Shown: piece by piece, positions 11,099 to 20,699 of the stretch
How the letters are laid out: each line of letters opens with the position of its first letter
How positions within the stretch are numbered: the first letter of the stretch is position 1
NCBI RefSeq assembly: GCF_000429485.1
Contig: NZ_KE386910.1
Coordinates: forward strand, 1-64,000
Reading direction: 5' to 3'
Length of the DNA stretch: 64,000 nucleotides
From: Aliagarivorans marinus DSM 23064
GTDB taxonomy: Bacteria > Pseudomonadota > Gammaproteobacteria > Enterobacterales > Celerinatantimonadaceae
Program-made: the position numbers and the translations under genes
Notes under the pieces: model-generated
What the model saw: the letters and a program-made list of their open reading frames with translations, nothing else
The model's database searches: none
Told to the model about the DNA's origin: nothing

Positions 11099-12618
11099 TA
11101 ATCATCCTTATTCGCCAGAGGGCTGAAGCGCCGCAGCTCAAGCAAGCGGTACCCGGTGTAGTTTCCTAGCAACAGGATGATGCCAAGGATAATGAGCTGA
11201 ATGCCTAGGAAGTTAAAGGTGAGGTGGCGTACATACTCGTTGTTCATGGCAAGATAGGCCAGCACCGCCACCGCCAAGCTGCCACCGCCTTGTAGCAGCA
11301 CTTCTTTCGGGCCTTCTTCTTCCCATAGCACCGACATACGTTCGATGGTCCATGACAAGATGATCATCGGGAAGAAGGTAATCTTCAGGCCTTCAGTGAG
11401 GCCGATGCTAAAGCTCAGCACGCTGAAGATGGAGATAATCCCAATCACGGTAATGATTACCGCCGATATTCGCGAGACCAACAATAAGTTGAGGTGGGAC
11501 AGGTAGCCACGAATAATCAGGCCGGTACCGACAACTAATAGGAAACCCACCAAGCCAGTTACCAGCGAGGTTTGCATAAAGGCTACCGCGATCAACACCG
11601 GCATAAAGGTACCGGATGTCTTAACGCCCACCAGTACTCTCAGCAGCACCACGATTAACACGCCGATGGGGATCAGCAGAATGCCCTTGAACAGCGCTTG
11701 TTCTTCCAGAGGCAGGCTGTCGATGGAGAAGTTGAGTAGATCGGCGCGTTGGATCTTCGGTGCTACCGCACTGCGCGCACTGCGATCTTGCAGCAACATC
11801 GAGAAGCTAACCCGAGAGTTTTGACCGCCTTGTACTTCAAGCAGGCTGTTGCCGTTGTACTCCCACAGCAGGGTGTTGCCCGGGCGGCCTTGTTGGCCAG
11901 TGGCTAAATCGAAGATCTGCCACTCATTTTCATCTTGGAATACCTGAATATACTCGGTCAACGTTTGGCGGCGGCGGCCATCTTCCAGGCTCAGACCACG
12001 CACGATACGGGCTGGCACTTCAGCATTGTTAAGCAGTTCCACCGTTAGCTGGTTGAGAGGCTTGTAGCCCAGAAGTAGGTCGGTGTTTTGATTGGCGCTG
12101 CTAGCATCGCTGAGCGCTTTGAGCAGTTCGCGGGTGAAGCTATACGCATCGGCCGAGAGCTGCTGGGTTTGCTCGATTAAGTGTTTGGCTGCTGTTTGAT
12201 AGGGCTCCGGATACTCGGTATACAGGGCTTGCGGCGCCTCAGGCTGATAGATGTCGACTGCTTTGGGGTCCACCAAAAAGTCGACCTTGTAGTACATCTC
12301 CTGATGGCCCTGCGCTTCACGCTTGGTCCAAATCGCCCGGTAATCTCCAGGTTCATCAACAAATGACAGGCCATACGCCAGCGATGCAGTGGTCTCGGTT
12401 AGGCGAGTAAAGCCTTGCTGAGTGGAAGGCAAGGCCAGGCTGACCGATACCGGCTCGCCGACAGCGTCCAGCTCGACTTTGCCTTCAATTGACCAAATCT
12501 GGCGTTTTTCGCCGGGCAGCCATGGCACCTCAAAGGTGATATGGCGGTGATAGGTCATCAGCCCGCCGATCAACATACATAGCGAAACGATAAGATAGAA
12601 AAACTTACGTGAGGCCAT
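11098..12618 (-). CDS. Inactive transglutaminase-like periplasmic domain fused to a 7TM domain
   Basis: An inner-membrane protein of 506 residues. Residues about 5-22 form a first membrane segment; 25-320 are periplasmic and contain a transglutaminase-fold region (families with this layout are called inactive because the catalytic Cys is lost); from about 325 seven hydrophobic helices run to the C-terminus. It matches the family annotated as UUP1/7TM transglutaminase-like. It is translationally coupled on both sides (one-base overlap with the ligase gene and with the upstream retropepsin gene). Its function is not known; a transport or sensor role for a gamma-glutamyl-type ligand is only a guess. 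Confidence 0.85.
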   Translation of the reverse strand: MASRKFFYLIVSLCMLIGGLMTYHRHITFEVPWLPGEKRQIWSIEGKVELDAVGEPVSVSLALPSTQQGFTRLTETTASLAYGLSFVDEPGDYRAIWTKREAQGHQEMYYKVDFLVDPKAVDIYQPEAPQALYTEYPEPYQTAAKHLIEQTQQLSADAYSFTRELLKALSDASSANQNTDLLLGYKPLNQLTVELLNNAEVPARIVRGLSLEDGRRRQTLTEYIQVFQDENEWQIFDLATGQQGRPGNTLLWEYNGNSLLEVQGGQNSRVSFSMLLQDRSARSAVAPKIQRADLLNFSIDSLPLEEQALFKGILLIPIGVLIVVLLRVLVGVKTSGTFMPVLIAVAFMQTSLVTGLVGFLLVVGTGLIIRGYLSHLNLLLVSRISAVIITVIGIISIFSVLSFSIGLTEGLKITFFPMIILSWTIERMSVLWEEEGPKEVLLQGGGSLAVAVLAYLAMNNEYVRHLTFNFLGIQLIILGIILLLGNYTGYRLLELRRFSPLANKDD

Positions 12619-13355
12619 TAGTTGGCGTCCTCAAAACTGGGTTTAGGTTGGGAGTGACTTAAGCTGACATCGACAACGGCAATGTCTTTTAGGAAGTTTC
12701 GACCCAAGATCATCGGGTAACGCAGGTGGCTGCGATCAGCCAAGGTGATCTGGGTTTCTTCCGACAAACCGCCAAGTTTAATCAGCATGGAGATCACTGG
12801 GCGTCGGTCGATGTTGTTGGAGGAGGCTTGTTTGATCTCAGCAAAACGCACGATAGGGCGCTCGACCTGGATCTCGTCTTGTCCTTCTTGGACACGCAGG
12901 GTAAAGCGCACCCAGTTCTTGCCGTCGCGCTCGAAGGTCACAATGTCGGATGCACTCAGCGAAGAGGTGGTGGCGCCGGTATCGATGCGCGCTTCAAGGG
13001 CCACTGGCAATTGCTGTACGCTGACCCATTCAACTTCACCGACTATTTGCTTGTTGCCTAGCTCATAGCTGACCGACGAAGGTCCGCACTGGGCTTGCTC
13101 AGCTGGCACGCTGCTAGCTGTTTCGCCGTTGTTCAGTTGGTTTAGCTGGTCTTGCAACGATTGCTGCTGCTGCTGTTGGATGCCCAACAGTGAAACGGCT
13201 TCCTGACATAGCGTTAAGGTTTGTTGCTGTGCGTCACTGAGGGCAGTGAGCTGCTGGCTGGTTTGGGCTTGGTTTTCAAGTGAGGTCTGACTGGCGCAGG
13301 CGCTCAGCAGTGCAGCCGCCAACAAAGGAATGCGTTTAATCATAGATTGGTCCAT
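12618..13355 (-). CDS. Retropepsin-like lipoprotein (PF05618-type, annotated as ATP-dependent zinc protease)
   Basis: A predicted lipoprotein: the N-terminus has a lipobox ending LLSAC with the modified Cys at residue 20. A Gln-rich coiled-coil linker (about 25-75) leads to a single-chain aspartic-protease-like domain from about residue 100, with the active-site motif IDTGATTSS at D125. The family name (ATP-dependent zinc protease) is historical; the fold motif is that of retropepsins. It is the first gene of the trio with the 7TM protein and the RimK-like ligase. A second in-frame ATG at 13343 would give a signal peptide just as good, so the start is uncertain by four residues. Confidence 0.82.
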   Translation of the reverse strand: MDQSMIKRIPLLAAALLSACASQTSLENQAQTSQQLTALSDAQQQTLTLCQEAVSLLGIQQQQQQSLQDQLNQLNNGETASSVPAEQAQCGPSSVSYELGNKQIVGEVEWVSVQQLPVALEARIDTGATTSSLSASDIVTFERDGKNWVRFTLRVQEGQDEIQVERPIVRFAEIKQASSNNIDRRPVISMLIKLGGLSEETQITLADRSHLRYPMILGRNFLKDIAVVDVSLSHSQPKPSFEDAN

Positions 13356-13497
13356 TACTCGGCAAGTAACCTAAATATAAGGGTTTTTATAAGTTCATAA
13401 TAGTGCAAAAAGGCGCGCTGTTACGATTTGTCACACAGAGCATAAGCCAGTCTTACAGAAATTGCTGGCTCATCACTGTTATTGGTTAACGACGTTG

Positions 13498-14472
13498 TCA
13501 GTCTGGGTTGGTTGCCACCAAAACGGCGCGCTTAGGCGCGGGCAAGCCCTCCACCGTGCGGCTGCGATCCTGTGGATCTAGGAAGGTCTCCAGTGAGTCA
13601 AACTTCATCCACTCGGTGGAGCGTTGCTCTTCCAAACTGGTTACATCCACGTCGACCACTTTGACATCAACAAAGCCGGTTTTCTCCAACCAAAGCTTTA
13701 ATGCTGCAGTACTGGGCAAGAACCACACGTTGGGCATCTTGCCATAACGGCCCGCTGGCACCAGTACCGTGTTCTCATCGCCATCTACCACCAAGGTTTC
13801 TAATACCAACTCGCCGCCTTTGGTGAGCTGGTTTTTCAGTTGAAACAGATGGTCGATGGGGGAGCGGCGGTGATACAGCACGCCCATGGAAAATACCGTG
13901 TCGAAGCACTCTAGTGCGGGCAGTTGCTGAATACCTAGCGGCAGCAGGTGAATATTCTGGTCGTTGTTGGCAAAGTGACGCACTGTCTCGAACTGCATCA
14001 AAAACAGCGAAGAGGGGTCAATCCCCACGACAAACTTTGCGCCTTCGCCACGCATCCGCCACATGTGATAGCCGCTGCCGCAGCCTACATCGAGCACGTA
14101 GCGGTCTTTTAGGTCACTAATGTGTGGCAACAAGCGCTCCCACTTCCAATCAGAGCGCCATTCGGTGTCGATATGAATACCGTGAATAAAGAACGGGCCT
14201 TTGCGCCAAGGCTCGAGATGATGAAGTAAGCTCTCGACTTTTTTCTGTTCGCCACTGCTCAGCTCCTGGCCATTACCGATGGTGACGGAATCTTTCAGCT
14301 CCAAGTGCTCAGTGTTGATGTCGGGCAGCTTATTGAGCACCCGTTGCCATTTTGGGAAGTCGCCGTGGGCGTGCTCTTTTTCCCAGTTAGCCAGTTGTGC
14401 TGGCAAGGTAATCAGCCAGTGTTGCAGTCGATTCTTAGCGATCAGCTGGTAGAAGTTTGAAAAATCTAACAT
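13498..14472 (-). CDS. cmoB: tRNA U34 carboxymethyltransferase CmoB
   Basis: It uses carboxy-S-adenosylmethionine made by CmoA to convert 5-hydroxyuridine to 5-oxyacetyluridine at the wobble base of tRNA. With the ATG at 14472 the protein has 324 residues and starts [16 protein letters not shown], in line with the E. coli enzyme. The SAM-type motif [14 protein letters not shown] and [15 protein letters not shown] are clear. An in-frame ATG at 14529 would add 19 residues but lies inside a 14-bp repeat array, so I prefer 14472. cmoA is not adjacent as in most relatives; it lies 3.4 kb away. Confidence 0.94.
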   Translation of the reverse strand: MLDFSNFYQLIAKNRLQHWLITLPAQLANWEKEHAHGDFPKWQRVLNKLPDINTEHLELKDSVTIGNGQELSSGEQKKVESLLHHLEPWRKGPFFIHGIHIDTEWRSDWKWERLLPHISDLKDRYVLDVGCGSGYHMWRMRGEGAKFVVGIDPSSLFLMQFETVRHFANNDQNIHLLPLGIQQLPALECFDTVFSMGVLYHRRSPIDHLFQLKNQLTKGGELVLETLVVDGDENTVLVPAGRYGKMPNVWFLPSTAALKLWLEKTGFVDVKVVDVDVTSLEEQRSTEWMKFDSLETFLDPQDRSRTVEGLPAPKRAVLVATNPD

Positions 14473-14504
14473 GGTTGTTTGGTGTATAGGGTCACTGTGT
14501 TGAG

Positions 14505-14602
14505 TGTAGACGTCTGGTTTTAGACGCATTCGTTTAGACGCAATTGTTTAGACGCATTTCTTAAGGCGCCATAGTTCAGACGCATCGCTTTAGCCGTTAC
14601 GG
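14505..14602. repeat. Degenerate 14-bp tandem repeat, seven units, upstream of cmoB
   Basis: Units begin at 14505, 14519, 14533, 14547, 14561, 14575 and 14589, exactly 14 bases apart. The core TTTAGACGCA is perfect in three units (14519, 14533, 14547), 9/10 at 14575 and 7/10 in the other three. The array starts at the stop codon of the upstream gene (complement of 14597-14599) and ends 33 bases before the cmoB ATG. On the cmoB strand the units contain ATGCGTCT, creating short upstream frames (for example 14557 to 14534, seven residues) and an ATG at 14529 in frame with cmoB. Confidence 0.9.
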
Positions 14603-15241
14603 AGCAAAGGTAAAGCGGACCTCGCTAGAGCCGTCATCGCCTGCACGGTGTTGGCAAACGTTTAAGCCGCGGCTGAGCCATGCTTGACTCGAACCATGGT
14701 GAAGCGTTAAGTTCCCGGCCCGCAGAGTTGCCTGCTGCTGAGAGCTCAGCTTGGCGCCGAGCAGCGATACTAGCAGCGGAGTGCGCGACTGTATGTGGCT
14801 GTCGAGCATCAAACTGTTTATCCAGTCTTGCTCTGGGTTTAGTGGAATCAATCCGAGGCTCAGGCTGCTGTTATCCAATCGGCTTAGCGCCAGTAGCAAG
14901 GGTTTATCCAAGGGCTTGGCTTCGCTTGATGGAAAGGCTTTGAGCCACTCAAAGCTGTCTGACCAAAGCATCTGATAGTGGGTCTCTGACTGGCGATGGC
15001 GGTAGTGAGCGATTTGATAGTCGCCACTGCTGCGCGGCTCGGTAGTGATCTGAAAAACCAGATCGGCGTCGCCCTTGTCTTCTTTAGCTGCGGGGAGGTT
15101 TCGCACGATAAAGGCCGAGGCGGGGCAATCCCAGAGTACTTCAGAGGCGGTATCGAGAGGACTAATCTGCACGGTTGCCAAACTTGGCGTCGTTAACATT
15201 GACAAAAATGCCAGTAGAAACGCTCTGCTACAGTTAATCAT
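14597..15241 (-). CDS. Exported protein of unknown function
   Basis: I do not recognise this family. The 214 residues start with a convincing signal peptide (cleavage expected near PSLA-TVQ, residue 22). The mature part has no membrane helix, and two Cys (in LWDCPAS and NVCQH) that could form a disulphide. It lies upstream of cmoB in the same direction and is divergent from the chemoreceptor gene, 96 bases away. A periplasmic role is all that can be said. Confidence 0.7.
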   Translation of the reverse strand: MINCSRAFLLAFLSMLTTPSLATVQISPLDTASEVLWDCPASAFIVRNLPAAKEDKGDADLVFQITTEPRSSGDYQIAHYRHRQSETHYQMLWSDSFEWLKAFPSSEAKPLDKPLLLALSRLDNSSLSLGLIPLNPEQDWINSLMLDSHIQSRTPLLVSLLGAKLSSQQQATLRAGNLTLHHGSSQAWLSRGLNVCQHRAGDDGSSEVRFTFAP

Positions 15242-15337
15242 GGTCGCTTAAGTCATGTTTAGGATTAGCGAATGCTAACACAGTCCAGCAGACATAGAGC
15301 TAAAAATATCAAGTAATTCGCTGCCGGGGAGCGAACA

Positions 15338-17203
15338 ATGAACAAATTATCTATACGTCAGCGTTTGGTGCTGTCGGTAATCGCCGTTGTGGCGCTTTTG
15401 AGCCTGGTCAGTGGAGTATTTCAGTACCGCCTGATCAAAAACAACATGCTGGAAATCACCCAGTCTGATGCGCGTCAGTTGTCTGAGTCAGCAGTGGATC
15501 AGATTGAAGGCTGGTTCCACTCCAAACTGGCTATTTCATCATCCATTGATGTGAGCTCTGACTCTCCGCATTTTCTTGCTCATCTGCAGCAAGCTGCCCG
15601 CAGCGGTGATTTCCGTGCCTTTTACTTCGGCAGTGAACAGGGCGATATGATCATGGATGACCCAGACGATCCGCTGCCGCCAGGCTATGATCCGCGTACG
15701 CGACCTTGGTATCAGGGTGCGGTTAATCAGGGCGAGTTTATCTCCAGTCCCTATGAGGACGCCAGCTTGGGTGGCTTGGTTATCTCCGTTGCAAAGCGTG
15801 TCAGTGGTGGGGTGTTCGCCGGCGATCTGACCTTGGATGTGGTCACCGACATGGTTAGCTTGCTTGAAGATGAAGGGCTGTTCCCATTGATGGTCGATGC
15901 CGAAGGAACGGTACTAATCTACCGAGACGAAAGCAAAGTGCTTAAGCCGCTCAGCCAGATAGCGCCGGCGCTAAACGGTGCCACCCTACAGCGACTAAGT
16001 GGCAGTCATGAGCTCATCAGTACCGATATAGATGGAGAGCCGGTGCTCTTAAAGGTGTCTGTGGTACCCGGCACCGGTTGGTACTTGTTGCTGGCACATG
16101 TTGAAAGTGCGGTGATGAGCCCAGTGCGTCAGTTTGTGGTGAGCAATATCATGTTTATTCTGCTTAGCTTTGTGGTGATTGCCTTGGTGATGTATTGGTT
16201 GATTAGCCGTTTGCTACAGCCGCTTGAGCAACTTAACGATGCGGTTAGCGCCTTGGCCTCGGGAGAGGGCGATCTCACCCAACGGGTTGATATTGAGCGC
16301 CATGACGAGATTGGTGCTTTGGCTAACCACATCAATACCTTTATCGCGGAGCTGCAATGTTTAATCAAGTCGATTGCTACCGACGCTGATCAATTGAAGG
16401 AATCCGCTAAGCTGGCCAATCAGAGTACCGAAACTTCCAACGCCCAGATTGCTGCCCAGCAATCTGAGGTGACCCAAGTTGCTGCCGCGGTTAATGAGAT
16501 GGCGGCAACCGCCAACGAAGTGGCAAACAATGCCGAGCAAACCGCCGAGTCGGCGCGAGAGTCAGCCGAATCCTGTGAGCAAGGCAAGCGCTTGATCGGT
16601 CGTAATCAACAGCAGGTGGATAGTCTGGCTGGTCAGCTGGATGATGCCGCCAACACCGTACAAGAGCTTGAGAAGAACACCCAAGAGATCAGCGCGATCC
16701 TCTCCACCATTCAAGGCATTGCCGAGCAAACTAACCTGTTAGCCTTGAACGCTGCAATTGAAGCTGCGAGGGCTGGTGACCAGGGTAGGGGCTTTGCGGT
16801 AGTGGCCGACGAAGTGCGTAATCTGTCACAGCGTACCCAAAGCTCAACCGAGGAGATCCGAGCGATGTTAGAGCGTTTGCAGTCCAACACCAACAGCACT
16901 GTGACCACCATGCAAGAGAGCCAGCAGCTGGTGCGAGTGAGCGTTGAGGATGCAGCTCGCGCCACTGAGATGCTGGAGAACATTACTGGTTCGATTAACC
17001 AAATCAGTGATATGGCGACACAGATCTCCAGCGCAGCAGAGGAGCAGCGGGCGGTGACCGAGGAAGTCGGCCGTAACACCCAAGGCATTCAAGATGCCTC
17101 TCTGGAGTTGGCGGAGCAGGCCCATGCCAGCGCTCAGCGGGCAACCGATCTAGACCGTATCTCGAGCCAGCTTCACAAAGAAGTTTCTACGTTTAAGATT
17201 TGA
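15338..17203 (+). CDS. Methyl-accepting chemotaxis protein with Cache-type sensor
   Basis: A transmembrane chemoreceptor of 621 residues that would signal to CheA/CheW. Membrane helix about 10-30; periplasmic double-Cache-like domain about 35-270 with the family block [11 protein letters not shown]; second helix about 272-297; HAMP about 298-350; then the long cytoplasmic coiled coil with the conserved tip ([18 protein letters not shown]) near residue 463. The ligand cannot be read from the sequence, although the RPWY motif is common in amino-acid and organic-acid receptors. No CheW-binding pentapeptide for CheR is visible at the C-terminus. It is a single transcription unit with its own terminator. 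Confidence 0.93.
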   Translation: MNKLSIRQRLVLSVIAVVALLSLVSGVFQYRLIKNNMLEITQSDARQLSESAVDQIEGWFHSKLAISSSIDVSSDSPHFLAHLQQAARSGDFRAFYFGSEQGDMIMDDPDDPLPPGYDPRTRPWYQGAVNQGEFISSPYEDASLGGLVISVAKRVSGGVFAGDLTLDVVTDMVSLLEDEGLFPLMVDAEGTVLIYRDESKVLKPLSQIAPALNGATLQRLSGSHELISTDIDGEPVLLKVSVVPGTGWYLLLAHVESAVMSPVRQFVVSNIMFILLSFVVIALVMYWLISRLLQPLEQLNDAVSALASGEGDLTQRVDIERHDEIGALANHINTFIAELQCLIKSIATDADQLKESAKLANQSTETSNAQIAAQQSEVTQVAAAVNEMAATANEVANNAEQTAESARESAESCEQGKRLIGRNQQQVDSLAGQLDDAANTVQELEKNTQEISAILSTIQGIAEQTNLLALNAAIEAARAGDQGRGFAVVADEVRNLSQRTQSSTEEIRAMLERLQSNTNSTVTTMQESQQLVRVSVEDAARATEMLENITGSINQISDMATQISSAAEEQRAVTEEVGRNTQGIQDASLELAEQAHASAQRATDLDRISSQLHKEVSTFKI

Positions 17204-17224
17204 TGAACAAGCCGATAGCTTGGA

Positions 17225-17252
17225 AAGGGCGCCTGTTAACACTGGCGCCCTT
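17225..17252 (+). terminator. Terminator after the chemoreceptor gene
   Basis: A 9-bp stem (AAGGGCGCC, 17225-17233, with GGCGCCCTT, 17244-17252) is followed by GTTGTTTG. It lies 21 bases past the stop. Confidence 0.8.
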
Positions 17253-17445
17253 GTTGTTTGCGGTTATAAATAAGCGTTAGCGGGCTGTTTTAGGCCGCTC
17301 CTGATACACCATGGAAGTGGCAAAAGGATTGTTTTATAAGCCATATTCGAAAAGTCATGCGCTGGTACGATGCACATTTTAGTGCTGTACATTGGCCGGT
17401 GTTTTTCAGACTATAGATTTATATAGCCAATACAGAGATACCTAC

Positions 17446-17862
17446 ATGAGCTACGACCCTAATAACATCTTCGCTAAAATCCTGCGCGGCGAGATGCCCT
17501 GTGTAAAGGTCTACGAAGATGAGCACTGCTTGTCGTTTATGGACATCATGCCTCAAGCTGAAGGCCACACCTTGGTATTACCCAAAGAACCCGCTGAAAC
17601 CTTGCTTGACCTTAGCGATGCGGCGGCAGCCGAAACCATTAAAGTGGTGAAGAAGATGGCCAAGGCGGTAAAACAAGCCACCGGCGCGGCGGGCGTGACC
17701 ATCGTACAGTTCAATGGCGCGGAAGCCGGGCAAACAGTGCCACACCTGCACTTTCACATTGTTCCAGGCTCGTTTGCTAAGGCGAAGGCGCATGCCAAGG
17801 AGATGGTTGACCCGGCCAGCTTGCAAGAACTGGCAGATAAGATTACTGCGGCGGTTGAGTAA
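17446..17862 (+). CDS. HIT-family nucleotide hydrolase (HinT-like)
   Basis: A small cytoplasmic purine-nucleotide phosphoramidase-type protein of 138 residues. The histidine triad is PHLHFHIVP, with H100, H102 and the catalytic H104. Substrates of such proteins are AMP-linked amino acids or phosphoramidates; the natural one here is unknown. I chose ATG 17446 (MSYDPNNIFAKIL) because homologues begin there; a TTG-initiated frame from 17392 adds 18 residues without similarity. A terminator directly follows. Confidence 0.92.
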   Translation: MSYDPNNIFAKILRGEMPCVKVYEDEHCLSFMDIMPQAEGHTLVLPKEPAETLLDLSDAAAAETIKVVKKMAKAVKQATGAAGVTIVQFNGAEAGQTVPHLHFHIVPGSFAKAKAHAKEMVDPASLQELADKITAAVE

Positions 17863-17863
17863 T

Positions 17864-17890
17864 AAAAAAGGCGCTGTTAGCGCCTTTTTT
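17864..17890. terminator. Terminator between the HIT gene and cmoA
   Basis: An 11-bp stem (AAAAAAGGCGC with GCGCCTTTTTT) around TGTTA. A-run and T-run flanks make it usable in both directions, for the HIT gene (+) and cmoA (-), whose stop is 36 bases away. Confidence 0.9.
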
Positions 17891-17925
17891 ATGCTGGTTG
17901 TGACCCGTCCTGAATAAGGTTGAAA

Positions 17926-18660
17926 CTAGGCCTTAATCGCAACCAAGGATCCGAAGTTAAAACACTGGAACCAAATATCGCTGTGGGCAAACCCAGCGGT
18001 GGCAAAGCGTTGCTTGTGCTGTTCAATGGTATCGGGCACTAGCACGTTCTCCAGCGAACTGCGCTTTTGACTAATCTCCAACTCGCTATAGCCATTGGCG
18101 CGTTTAAAGTCCAAGTGAAGCTCATCCAGTACGTCATGGATATCGCTATCTTCGAAGCGAAACTTCTCGCTGACAATTAGCAATCCGCCGGGTTTCATGC
18201 CCTTAAAAATCTTGTCGATCAGCGCTTGGCGCTGCTCGGGGGGAATGAACTGCAGAGTAAAGTTGAGCACAACTACCGAGGCGCCGTTAATCTCGGTCTG
18301 GCTAATGTCCTCGCAGCGCACCTCGACCGGTACGTCGGCTTTAAATGCGCTCAAGTGCAGCTGACAGCGCTCAACCATCGCTTCAGAGTTATCCACGGCA
18401 ATGATTTCCACGCCGGGTTTGCTGGCGCCGCGGCGCATCGCCAAGGTGGCTGCGCCCAATGAACAGCCGAGATCGTACAGTCGGCTGTTTGGCTGATGAT
18501 ACTGCTCAGTGAGATGGCTGATGGTACTGATAATGTTGCTATACCCCGGTACCGAGCGCTGAATCATATCGGGGAACACCTCGACCACTTGCTTATCGAA
18601 GCTAAACCCGCCGAGTTCAGTAATAGGCTGGGAAAACAGGGTGTCTTTGTTGTTACTCAT
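17926..18660 (-). CDS. cmoA: Carboxy-S-adenosyl-L-methionine synthase CmoA
   Basis: It makes carboxy-SAM from SAM and prephenate, the cofactor for CmoB in wobble-uridine modification. The 244 residues contain the SAM-binding motif [16 protein letters not shown] near residue 65, the acidic residue in [12 protein letters not shown], and the [12 protein letters not shown] segment seen in the family. It stands alone, divergent from aspS, with cmoB 3.4 kb downstream and three unrelated genes in between; in E. coli cmoA and cmoB are neighbours near aspS. Confidence 0.95.
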   Translation of the reverse strand: MSNNKDTLFSQPITELGGFSFDKQVVEVFPDMIQRSVPGYSNIISTISHLTEQYHQPNSRLYDLGCSLGAATLAMRRGASKPGVEIIAVDNSEAMVERCQLHLSAFKADVPVEVRCEDISQTEINGASVVVLNFTLQFIPPEQRQALIDKIFKGMKPGGLLIVSEKFRFEDSDIHDVLDELHLDFKRANGYSELEISQKRSSLENVLVPDTIEQHKQRFATAGFAHSDIWFQCFNFGSLVAIKA

Positions 18661-18732
18661 ACTTTCTACCTACATTAGACGGCGGCGATTCTAGCTGATT
18701 TTGCAAGAACACCACAAATTTGTCTGAGGCTA

Positions 18733-18760
18733 CTGATTTTCGTGGCGGTTTCTTTATACT
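18733..18760 (+). promoter_or_regulatory. Possible sigma-70 promoter of aspS
   Basis: TATACT at 18755-18760 is one mismatch from the -10 consensus. The -35 (CTGATT, 18733-18738, spacer 16) is weak. It would give a leader of about 90 bases before the aspS ATG at 18859. Confidence 0.35.
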
Positions 18761-18858
18761 ATCCGCTTTTATAGGTAATCATCGAGGGCGAACAGGTTCG
18801 CTCCGAGGTGAGGGTGCAATCTTGCCCCGCTTCAAAAAGATTATAACGGGATAGCTTA

Positions 18859-20625
18859 ATGCGTAGTGTTTACTGTGGACAGGTGACCAAGCAATTGGTC
18901 GATCAGGAAATTAATTTGGTTGGATGGGTGAACCGTCGTCGTGATTTGGGCGGCGTGATCTTCATCGACCTACGAGACCGGGAAGGTATCGTGCAGGTCG
19001 TGTTTGACCCTGATCGCGCAGAGGTGTTCGAGATTGCTAACAGCTTGCGTAACGAGTTCTGCGTGAAGCTGAAAGGCCGTGTTCGTGCTCGCCCGGAGAG
19101 CCAGGTGAATGCCGACATGACCACCGGTGAAGTGGAGTTGCTAGGCCTGGAGCTTGAGATCCTCAACCGTGCAGCGCCGCTGCCACTGGACAGCAACCAA
19201 GATAACAGCGAGGAGCAACGTCTTAAATACCGCTACCTGGACCTGCGCCGTCCTGAGATGACTCAGCGTATGATGTTCCGTGCCAAGGTAACCGGTTTTG
19301 TTCGTCGCTTTATGGAAGATAATGGCTTCCTCGACATCGAAACCCCAATTCTTACCAAGGCAACGCCAGAAGGCGCGCGCGACTACTTGGTGCCTAGCCG
19401 TACTCACAAGGGTGAGTTCTTTGCATTGCCACAATCGCCGCAGATCTTCAAGCAGCTGCTAATGATGTCGGGCATGGATCGTTACTACCAAATCGTTAAG
19501 TGCTTCCGCGATGAAGACTTGCGTGCCGACCGCCAGCCTGAATTCACCCAAATCGATATCGAGACCTCATTTATGAGCTCTGACGAGGTGATGGCGGTGA
19601 CTGAAACCATGATCCGTGATTTGTTCAAAGAGATGATGGACGTTGACCTAGGCGAGTTCCCTGTGATGCCATTCTCTGAAGCTATGCGCCTGTATGGTTC
19701 AGACAAGCCAGACCTGCGTAACCCTATGCAGCTGGTGGATGTGGCTGACCTACTCAAAGAGGTTGAGTTCAAGGTATTCTCAGGCCCTGCCAACGACGAG
19801 AAAGGCCGTGTTGCAGTACTTAGCGTTCCGGGCGGTGCCAGCTTGTCACGTAAGCAAATTGATGACTACGGCAAGTACGTGGGCATCTACGGCGCGAAAG
19901 GTCTGGCATGGATGAAAGTCAATGCACTGGCCGATGGCGTAGATGGCCTGCAATCGCCAATCCTTAAGTTCCTGACCCCTGAGATTGCTCTGGCAATCGT
20001 AGAGCGTTGTGGCGCAAAAGATGGCGACCTTATCTTGTTCGGCGCGGATAATGCGCGCACCGTGTGTGAAGCGATGGGCGCGCTGCGTTTGAAAGTGGGC
20101 GAAGATCTAGGCTTAGTGAGCGACGAGTGGAAGCCGCTATGGGTTGTTGATTTTCCAATGTTCGAAGAGATAGACGGCAAGCTCCACGCTATGCACCATC
20201 CATTTACCGCGCCAGTAGAGGGCGTAAGCCCAGAGCAACTGCTGGCCGATCCTGCCAACATCGACTCAAACGCCTACGATATGGTGTTGAACGGTGTTGA
20301 ATTGGGTGGTGGTAGTGTGCGTATTCACCGCCAGGAAATGCAGGCAGCAGCCTTCGAAGCCTTGGGTATCAGCGACGAAGAAGCGCAAGACAAGTTTGGC
20401 TTCCTGTTGGATGCACTGCAGTACGGTGCGCCACCACATGCTGGCCTGGCCTTCGGTCTTGACCGCTTGGTGATGCTGATGACCGGCGCAAGCTCGATCC
20501 GTGACGTGATGGCATTCCCGAAAACCACCACCGCCGCGTGTCCGCTAACCAACGCACCAAGCGCGGCCAACCCTGCAGCGCTAGAAGAGCTAGCTCTGAC
20601 GATTCGCCCGCAAAAGAAAGCGTAA
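18859..20625 (+). CDS. aspS: Aspartate--tRNA ligase
   Basis: A class II synthetase that charges tRNA-Asp. The 588 residues are the bacterial long form: an anticodon-binding OB fold (about 1-110), the catalytic core with motif 2 region [20 protein letters not shown] near 215, the GAD insertion (about 280-420) and motif 3 ([13 protein letters not shown]) near 535. It lies next to cmoA (divergent), a link also found in E. coli. A terminator follows directly. Confidence 0.98.
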   Translation: MRSVYCGQVTKQLVDQEINLVGWVNRRRDLGGVIFIDLRDREGIVQVVFDPDRAEVFEIANSLRNEFCVKLKGRVRARPESQVNADMTTGEVELLGLELEILNRAAPLPLDSNQDNSEEQRLKYRYLDLRRPEMTQRMMFRAKVTGFVRRFMEDNGFLDIETPILTKATPEGARDYLVPSRTHKGEFFALPQSPQIFKQLLMMSGMDRYYQIVKCFRDEDLRADRQPEFTQIDIETSFMSSDEVMAVTETMIRDLFKEMMDVDLGEFPVMPFSEAMRLYGSDKPDLRNPMQLVDVADLLKEVEFKVFSGPANDEKGRVAVLSVPGGASLSRKQIDDYGKYVGIYGAKGLAWMKVNALADGVDGLQSPILKFLTPEIALAIVERCGAKDGDLILFGADNARTVCEAMGALRLKVGEDLGLVSDEWKPLWVVDFPMFEEIDGKLHAMHHPFTAPVEGVSPEQLLADPANIDSNAYDMVLNGVELGGGSVRIHRQEMQAAAFEALGISDEEAQDKFGFLLDALQYGAPPHAGLAFGLDRLVMLMTGASSIRDVMAFPKTTTAACPLTNAPSAANPAALEELALTIRPQKKA

Positions 20626-20648
20626 TTAGCGTTTGCTAGAGCAAATTT

Positions 20649-20672
20649 AAAAGGAGGCGTCAGCCTCCTTTT
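20649..20672. terminator. Terminator between aspS and the GGDEF-EAL gene
   Basis: A 10-bp perfect stem (AAAAGGAGGC, 20649-20658, with GCCTCCTTTT, 20663-20672) with a four-base loop and a T-run. It serves aspS and, through the complementary A-run, may also serve the convergent gene ending at 20700. Confidence 0.9.
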
Positions 20673-20699
20673 TTGTGCCTTGGAAAGATAGGCTCAAGG

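Noticed and set aside
13444-13470. Terminator after cmoB (AGCCAG with CTGGCT)
   Set aside because: Six-base stem with a 14-base loop and no T-run on the cmoB strand; too weak to call.
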